Positions 7,557 through 11,153 of a stretch of DNA of 11,153 nucleotides are shown here, in pieces. The position numbers and the translations under genes are program-made. The stretch's first letter is position 1. Every line of letters begins with the position of its first letter. The stretch is from Comamonadaceae bacterium (GTDB taxonomy: Bacteria > Pseudomonadota > Gammaproteobacteria > Burkholderiales > Burkholderiaceae_C). Location of the stretch: the NCBI GenBank assembly GCA_947371775.1, contig CANBQX010000056.1:1-11153 (forward strand), in the 5' to 3' direction. Below the pieces are notes generated by a model. The model did no database searches. It had not been told where the DNA came from and saw nothing but the letters and a program-made list of their open reading frames with translations.

Positions 7557-7680
7557 GATGAACCTTTGTGAATTTCTCTAACGAAAGACCTTGGGTGCCC
7601 CTTGGCAGACACTTGTGGCATCGCCGCGGGACTTAAGGTCAAGGCCATGGACGCATTGAATGCTGCGCCGAACCGAGACC

Positions 7681-7728
7681 CGTTTGCGTTTGAGTTGCAG
7701 CGCGCATTATCGCATTACTGCGCAAACG
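7681..7728 (-). promoter_or_regulatory. Candidate ilvI promoter region with flanking inverted repeat
   Basis: On the minus strand GATAAT (7706-7711) matches the -10 consensus at 5 of 6 positions. The expected -35 region (7729-7735) reads about TGTCGTG and is poor, which suggests an activator. The box lies inside an 8-bp perfect inverted repeat: CGTTTGCG at 7681-7688 and CGCAAACG at 7721-7728, with 32 bp between. A GCATTA direct repeat overlaps the -10 box. The arrangement fits an operator for a dimeric regulator such as Lrp- or LysR-type proteins, but no regulator can be named. Confidence 0.35.
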
Positions 7729-7822
7729 CACGACACACCTCGCTTGGCGATGCAATAATCAGTCGCAGTATGTCCGCCATAAAAACGCTCTGAAGATGGT
7801 GATTTTTCCGATCCAAAGCTAC

Positions 7823-7829
7823 GGGGTGA
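7823..7829 (+). promoter_or_regulatory. Ribosome binding site deciding a TTG start for the sigma factor
   Basis: GGGGTGA pairs with the 3' end of 16S rRNA (the UCACC part) and lies 6 nt before TTG at 7836. An in-frame TGA at 7827-7829, inside the site, closes the frame further upstream. TTG is therefore the only start that keeps the whole sigma region 2. Confidence 0.6.
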
Positions 7830-7835
7830 CCACGC

Positions 7836-8402
7836 TTGGCTACTGAAAAAGAACTGGACGCGTTTTTGCGTGAAGTGGAAAAACGCGCCTTCAAACGCTC
7901 GATGTACCACGTCCGAAACGAAGAATCCGCGCTGGACATCGTGCAAGACAGCATGATGAAACTGGCCCAGCACTATGGGCACAAACCAATAGAAGAGCTG
8001 CCAATGCTCTTTCAGCGGATCCTGAGCAACTGCACGCTGGACTGGTTTCGCCGCCAAAAGACCCAAAAAGCACTTTTCACCCACTTAAGCGACTTTGATT
8101 CGGCTGATGAGGGCGGAGAGTTCGATCTACTTGAAACTTTGTTACAAAGCGACGAGGCAGCACAGGCAGAAAACCCGCAGGGCCAAACTGAGCGGGCACA
8201 AACTTTGCGTAGCATAGAGGCGGAAATCCAAGTTTTGCCAGCGCGTCAACGGGAAGCCTTCCTCATGCGTTACTGGGAAGATATGGACGTTGCTGAAACC
8301 GCCAGTGCCATGGGCTGCTCGCAGGGAAGTGTCAAGACCCACTGCTCCCGGGCCGTCGCCGCATTGTCAAAAGCATTGAGAGCCAAAGGAATATTTTTAT
8401 GA
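7836..8402 (+). CDS. ECF-type RNA polymerase sigma factor
   Basis: A 188-aa sigma70-family factor with only regions 2 and 4, the layout of extracytoplasmic-function (ECF) sigma factors. Region 2 covers about 16-80, with the core-binding segment ALDIVQDSMMKL and, at its end, LDWFRRQK for -10 recognition. A variable acidic linker spans about 85-120. Region 4 covers about 122-180, with LPARQREAFLMRYWEDM and the helix-turn-helix 151-177 (DVAETASAMGCSQGSVKTH) for -35 recognition. The start is TTG; the next ATG (residue 23) would cut into region 2. The stop overlaps the ATG of the next gene (ATGA), indicating translational coupling. The partner is probably its anti-sigma factor. The exact ECF group and target promoters are unknown. 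An RpoE-like label would be family-level only. Confidence 0.88.
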   Translation: MATEKELDAFLREVEKRAFKRSMYHVRNEESALDIVQDSMMKLAQHYGHKPIEELPMLFQRILSNCTLDWFRRQKTQKALFTHLSDFDSADEGGEFDLLETLLQSDEAAQAENPQGQTERAQTLRSIEAEIQVLPARQREAFLMRYWEDMDVAETASAMGCSQGSVKTHCSRAVAALSKALRAKGIFL

Positions 8403-8827
8403 CCAAACCACCATCTCCGCAGCTTGATTCTTTCGTCCGTGCGGACCAATTTGGTGCGCGCGTTGCACATCTTTTGGACGATGGCACCCGCCATATGCCC
8501 CGCGATATTGGCGAGCGGCTGCGTGCGGCGCGCACCCAGGCCTTGGCCCATCGCCGGGTCAGCGAAGTGGTGGCGGCACCTGCTGTCCTTGCGCAAGGCA
8601 ATGCAGCGACACTGGCTGGCGGCTTGGGTTTTTGGGGTGGTGCGGCCAGTTGGCTGCCCTTGGTGGCTTTGGTCATTGGTTTGATGGGCATCGGTACCCT
8701 GCAAGAACAAATGCGCGCCAGCGAAGTGGCAGACGTCGATACGGAACTGCTTACCGGCGACCTGCCAACCGCGGCCTATACCGATCCAGGTTTTGCGCAA
8801 TATCTCCGACGCGCAACAAAGGAATAA
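8399..8827 (+). CDS. DUF3619-like single-pass membrane protein, candidate anti-sigma factor
   Basis: A 142-aa protein of no assigned function that resembles the DUF3619 family (recognised from memory, no search run). The N-terminal 75 residues are hydrophilic and basic: FGARVAHLLDDG at 18-29, then DIGERLRAARTQALAHRR. A single membrane helix lies at about 82-101 (GAASWLPLVALVIGLMGIGT). A short acidic C-terminal tail ends in YTDPGFAQYLRRATKE. The gene overlaps the sigma factor by 4 bp (ATGA). That coupling plus one membrane span is the usual arrangement of an ECF sigma factor with its membrane-bound anti-sigma. No zinc-binding HxxxCxxC motif is visible, so it would not be a ZAS-type protein. 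The anti-sigma role is inference; the family call is moderate. Confidence 0.75.
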   Translation: MTKPPSPQLDSFVRADQFGARVAHLLDDGTRHMPRDIGERLRAARTQALAHRRVSEVVAAPAVLAQGNAATLAGGLGFWGGAASWLPLVALVIGLMGIGTLQEQMRASEVADVDTELLTGDLPTAAYTDPGFAQYLRRATKE

Positions 8828-8864
8828 GCGGTCCGATGGCGTATTTCTTAAAAAGTGCTGGGCG

Positions 8865-9539
8865 ATGGTGACTTGCAACCCGTCCGTTCGCCTGCGCTGG
8901 ATGCTCGGTTCGCTTGCACTGGGGTTCTGCACTTTTGTCATTGCGCAGACGGAGACCGCGACAAGCGTGCAGAGCGTAACTCCGCCGGTTGCAGTTAGCT
9001 CGTTGCCCATGGGTCCCGCGGGTACGCCCTGGGAGTCGCTGAACGGCAGCCAGAAAGAGGCATTGGCCCCATTGGCCAGCACCTGGCCCACGCTTACGAC
9101 AGCGCACCAAAAAAAATGGATTGCCCTGGTTCAAAAATACCCTGAATTCACGCCGGCCGATAGGGAACGCCTGCACAGCCGCATGGTGGACTGGGCGGCA
9201 CTCAGCCCGAAAGACCGTCAAATCGCGCGCCTGCAGTTTGCGGAAGCCAAAAAGCTGTCCACAGACGACCGCATGGCGCATTGGGAGGCTTACCAGGCAC
9301 TGCCCGAGAGCACAAAGAAAGAACTGTCGGAAGCAGCACCCAAAAAAGCGGTAGGCGCAGCGGTCGCGGTCAAACCCGTGGCCGCCAACAAATTGGCCGA
9401 AGTCCCCTTCACACGCAAAACACCCGCGCCGCAGCGAACCGAGGCGCCATTGGGTAAATTGGTCGACCGTTACACCTTGTTGCCGCAGATCCAGGCCGAT
9501 AACAACAGCGTTTTAGCGCCCGTTCTCCCCGCAAAATAA
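8865..9539 (+). CDS. DUF3106-like secreted protein of unknown function
   Basis: A 224-aa protein with an N-terminal signal peptide: Arg residues at 9 and 11, hydrophobic run about 13-26, and a likely cut after VIA near 27. Residues about 55-150 match the DUF3106 pattern by eye. These are Trp-, Lys- and Pro-rich helices with the phrases LNGSQKEALAPLASTWPTL, KKWIALVQKYPEFTPADRERL and MVDWAALSPKDRQIARLQF, which form a roughly repeated helical unit. The C-terminal third is Ala/Lys/Pro-rich and probably disordered. The frame is open back to TTG at 8793, but that start would bury the signal peptide behind 24 charged residues and overlap the upstream gene by 35 bp, so ATG 8865 is chosen. Its Shine-Dalgarno is weak. 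It lies 37 bp after the DUF3619-like gene and probably belongs to the same operon. It is likely periplasmic; its activity is unknown. Confidence 0.78.
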   Translation: MVTCNPSVRLRWMLGSLALGFCTFVIAQTETATSVQSVTPPVAVSSLPMGPAGTPWESLNGSQKEALAPLASTWPTLTTAHQKKWIALVQKYPEFTPADRERLHSRMVDWAALSPKDRQIARLQFAEAKKLSTDDRMAHWEAYQALPESTKKELSEAAPKKAVGAAVAVKPVAANKLAEVPFTRKTPAPQRTEAPLGKLVDRYTLLPQIQADNNSVLAPVLPAK

Positions 9540-9574
9540 CACCGGACGGGCCGATCTGCTACGGCTCTCAACCC

Positions 9575-10072
9575 ATGATTCCCCCTGCATTCACCACACC
9601 CAACCTGAAGCGGCGCATGGCCTGCTGGGTCTATGAAGGCATGCTGCTGTTCGGCGTGGTCTTCATTTCTGGCTACCTGTTCAGCACGCTCAGCCAGACC
9701 CGCAACGCCCTGGACAACCGGCACGCATTGCAAGCCTTTCTTTTCTTGATCTTCGGAATTTATTTCGTGTGGTTTTGGTCCAAGGGACAAACCCTGGCCA
9801 TGAAAACCTGGCATATCCGGGTGGTGGATAGTCATGGACACGCTATCAGCCAACAACGAGCGCTCGGCCGCTATGTGCTTTCCTGGATCTGGATCCTGCC
9901 ACCCCTGGCTTTGGTCTGGTGGATGGGCTTGAACGGCGGCGAAACCAGCTTGTTTTTTTTAGCTTGGGTGGCCCTGTGGGCGTTCGCCAGCCGGTTTCAG
10001 CCCGACGGGCAGTTTTGGCATGACGTCTGGGCCGGCACCCGCTTGGTGCACTCCAAGCCCATGAGCCGGTGA
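9575..10072 (+). CDS. RDD-family membrane protein
   Basis: A 165-aa inner-membrane protein with four predicted helices at about 17-38, 50-68, 100-117 and 124-140. It carries the RDD family signatures: an N-terminal RRMACWVYEG (13-22) where the first conserved Asp is Glu, the central GQTLAMKTWHIRVVD (71-85), and the C-terminal HDVWAGTRLV (149-158). The function of the family is unsettled; transport roles have been proposed for some members. It starts 35 bp after the DUF3106-like gene and is the last plus-strand gene. Its stop lies 10 bp from the glnB stop, so the two genes converge. Whether it belongs to the sigma factor operon functionally is not shown by the sequence. Confidence 0.85.
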   Translation: MIPPAFTTPNLKRRMACWVYEGMLLFGVVFISGYLFSTLSQTRNALDNRHALQAFLFLIFGIYFVWFWSKGQTLAMKTWHIRVVDSHGHAISQQRALGRYVLSWIWILPPLALVWWMGLNGGETSLFFLAWVALWAFASRFQPDGQFWHDVWAGTRLVHSKPMSR

Positions 10073-10111
10073 ACCGCGGGCTTTAGACCGCTGCTTCGTC
10101 TTGTTCACCGG
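10066..10111. repeat. Inverted repeat across the RDD/glnB convergent ends
   Basis: CCGGTGAAC (10066-10074, containing the RDD stop) and GTTCACCGG (10103-10111, inside the glnB 3' coding end) are exact 9-bp reverse complements. They enclose 28 nt that include the glnB stop. The fold could serve as a two-way transcript end for both genes, but no T tract is obvious on either side. The loop is long, so the hairpin is only a candidate. Confidence 0.4.
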
Positions 10112-10421
10112 TGCGAATGCGCACCACACGCTCCACGCGGGTGACGAATATCTTGCCGTCGCCGATCTTGCCGGTGTGTGCCGCCTTGATGATGGCGTCT
10201 ACGCAGCGGTCCACGTCCTCTGACTTGACCACCACTTCCACCTTGACCTTGGGGAGGAAGTCCACCACATATTCAGCGCCCCGGTACAGCTCGGTATGCC
10301 CTTTTTGGCGACCAAAGCCCTTGACCTCGGTGACGGTCAGCCCTGTGGCCCCGCACTCTGCCAGCGCTTCGCGGACTTCTTCTAATTTGAAGGGTTTGAT
10401 GATGGCAGTGATTTGTTTCAT
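10083..10421 (-). CDS. glnB: Nitrogen regulatory protein PII
   Basis: Cytoplasmic trimeric signal protein that senses 2-oxoglutarate and ATP/ADP and adjusts nitrogen enzymes and regulators. The 112-aa length is exact for the family. It begins MKQITAIIKPFKLEEVREAL. The T-loop contains Y51 in LYRGAEYVVDF, the uridylylation site used by GlnD. The B-loop and C-loop regions KAAHTGKIGDGKIFV and VVRIRTGEQDEAA are intact. An in-frame codon at 10484 would add 21 residues not seen in PII proteins, so ATG 10421 is chosen. It follows nadE after 26 bp on the same strand and probably shares its transcript. GlnB and GlnK are hard to tell apart by sequence. The absence of an adjacent amtB gene favours glnB. 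Confidence 0.95.
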   Translation of the reverse strand: MKQITAIIKPFKLEEVREALAECGATGLTVTEVKGFGRQKGHTELYRGAEYVVDFLPKVKVEVVVKSEDVDRCVDAIIKAAHTGKIGDGKIFVTRVERVVRIRTGEQDEAAV

Positions 10422-10447
10422 GGCAGGTCCCGTGGAAATGATGCGCC

Positions 10448-11153
10448 TTAGGCGCGAAAGCGGTTGGTAATAGGATAACGCCAATCTTTGCCAAAGCTGC
10501 GGTGGCTCAGGCGAATACCAACGGGCGACTGGCGGCGTTTGTACTCATTGATTTGGATCAGGCGCGTGACTTTTTCGACGTCGGTCACGGGATAGCCTTG
10601 TGCCACCAGCTCGTCGATGCTGGCGTCGTTTTCCATGTAGCGCTCAATGATGGCGTCCAGCACGTCGTAGGGCGGCAGGCTGTCCTGGTCAGTTTGGTCC
10701 GCGCGCAACTCGGCACTGGGCGGTCGGGTGATGATGCGCTCGGGAATCGGGGCGTCGCAGGTGCCGTAGGGGTTGTTTTTGTTGCGCCAGCGCGCAAGTG
10801 CAAACACCCGCGTCTTGAGCAGGTCTTTGATCACGGCAAATCCGCCTGCCATATCGCCATACAGCGTGCAGTAGCCGGTGGCCATCTCTGACTTGTTGCC
10901 GGTAGTCAAAACGATGCTGCCAAATTTATTGCTCAGCGCCATGAGCAAAGTGCCGCGAATGCGGGCTTGGATGTTTTCTTCGGTGGCGTCTTCGGGCTTG
11001 CCCGCGAAATCCGCGGCCAAGGAGTTTTTGAAGGCGGCAAACTCCGGCTCAATCGAAATTTCGTCGTAGCGCACGCCCATGCGCTTGGCCATGTCACGCG
11101 CATCGATCCAACTGATATCGGCGGTGTATGGCGAGGGCATCATCACGGCGCGC
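10448..11153 (-). CDS. nadE: NAD+ synthetase (probably glutamine-dependent), C-terminal part (5' cut by window edge)
   Basis: Last step of NAD synthesis: ATP-driven amidation of deamido-NAD. The frame is open to the window edge; the first visible codons read R-A-V-M-M-P-S-P-Y-T, so the methionine near 11146 is internal. The 235 visible residues belong to the synthetase domain. They include EENIQARIRGTLLMALSNKF, TTGNKSEMATGYCTLYGDMAGGFAV (ATP and deamido-NAD contacts in the family), the ERIITRPPSAELR block and the C-terminal NEYKRRQSPVGIRLSHRSFGKDWRYPIT. The N-terminal glutaminase (nitrilase-like) domain and the SGGxDS ATP loop would lie beyond the right edge. The RPPSAELR and YKRRQ blocks are typical of the long glutamine-dependent form. 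glnB follows after 25 bp, linking an ammonia-using enzyme to a nitrogen sensor. Confidence 0.94.
   Translation of the reverse strand, partial: RAVMMPSPYTADISWIDARDMAKRMGVRYDEISIEPEFAAFKNSLAADFAGKPEDATEENIQARIRGTLLMALSNKFGSIVLTTGNKSEMATGYCTLYGDMAGGFAVIKDLLKTRVFALARWRNKNNPYGTCDAPIPERIITRPPSAELRADQTDQDSLPPYDVLDAIIERYMENDASIDELVAQGYPVTDVEKVTRLIQINEYKRRQSPVGIRLSHRSFGKDWRYPITNRFRA

Larger units (their letters stand above)
7557..7835. other. Divergent intergenic region between ilvI and the sigma factor gene (279 bp)
   Basis: No convincing gene was found. The region should hold promoters for both directions. The ilvI side (7557-7700) would be a leader of about 140 nt. On the minus strand it carries two CCAAGG copies 11 bp apart (7589-7594 and 7600-7605). 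An upstream GCCTTGACCTT segment could pair with either copy, but no T-tract terminator is seen. A minus-strand frame beginning at 7648 is not rich in Val, Leu or Ile codons, so a classic attenuator peptide is not supported. CGCTTGGC occurs twice (7741-7748 and 7833-7840). No clear promoter for the plus-strand sigma factor could be picked by eye. Confidence 0.6.

Noticed and set aside
7557..7648. Possible attenuator leader peptide before ilvI (minus-strand ATG at 7648)
   Set aside because: The frame does not stop before ilvI but runs on inside it in another frame. It has no cluster of Val, Leu or Ile codons, and no terminator with a T tract follows.
8793..8864. N-terminal extension of the DUF3106-like protein from TTG 8793
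   Set aside because: It would overlap the upstream gene by 35 bp and place a charged 24-residue stretch before an otherwise clean signal peptide.
8270..9091. 273-codon open frame on the minus strand opposite the sigma factor/DUF3619 genes
   Set aside because: It spans three plus-strand genes and their junctions antisense. The plus-strand frames have recognisable domains and coupled starts, and this one has none.
1..11153. CRISPR arrays, tRNA or rRNA genes, insertion sequences, prophage or restriction genes
   Set aside because: No regularly spaced repeats, transposase-like protein, terminal repeats or RNA-gene signatures were seen. The gene content is ordinary chromosomal housekeeping apart from the sigma factor cluster.

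Overview
The window is chromosomal DNA from a GC-rich betaproteobacterium, most likely order Burkholderiales and probably Comamonadaceae. The clues are the protein sequences themselves, the gene order ilvI-ilvH-ilvC-pssA-leuA, and a sigma factor/DUF3619/DUF3106/RDD cluster next to nadE-glnB. The lineage call rests on remembered family resemblance, not on a search. There are no RNA genes, insertion sequences, CRISPR arrays or phage genes. Eleven genes fill almost the whole window. The first and last are cut by the window edges.

Left part (1-1500): the 3' end of an IclR-family regulator on the plus strand meets, tail to tail, a D,D-peptidase gene of the PBP7/S11 family on the minus strand. Their stop codons overlap. 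The peptidase has its own candidate promoter in the 99-bp gap behind leuA.

Centre (1590-7556, all minus): a branched-chain amino acid operon is read in the order ilvI, ilvH, ilvC, pssA, leuA. IlvI and IlvH form acetolactate synthase, IlvC is the reductoisomerase of the same pathway, and LeuA starts the leucine branch from the ketoisovalerate produced. Between them sits pssA, the phosphatidylserine synthase, so a phospholipid gene is embedded in an amino acid operon. A strong 12-bp hairpin with a UUCG loop lies between ilvC and pssA and may separate or tune the two halves.

The 279-bp divergent region (7557-7835) separates ilvI from the plus-strand cluster. It carries a candidate ilvI -10 box framed by an 8-bp inverted repeat, which implies a long ilvI leader.

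Right part, plus strand (7836-10072): an ECF-type sigma factor with a TTG start overlaps by ATGA a single-pass membrane protein (DUF3619-like). After it come a secreted DUF3106-like protein and a four-helix RDD-family membrane protein. This looks like a cell-envelope regulatory module whose anti-sigma factor would be the DUF3619 protein. It is the least characterised part of the window and the best place to look for new biology.

Right edge (10083-11153, minus): nadE (NAD synthetase, C-terminal part only) is followed after 25 bp by glnB, a PII nitrogen signal protein with the Tyr51 uridylylation site. glnB meets the RDD gene tail to tail across an inverted repeat that encloses both ends.
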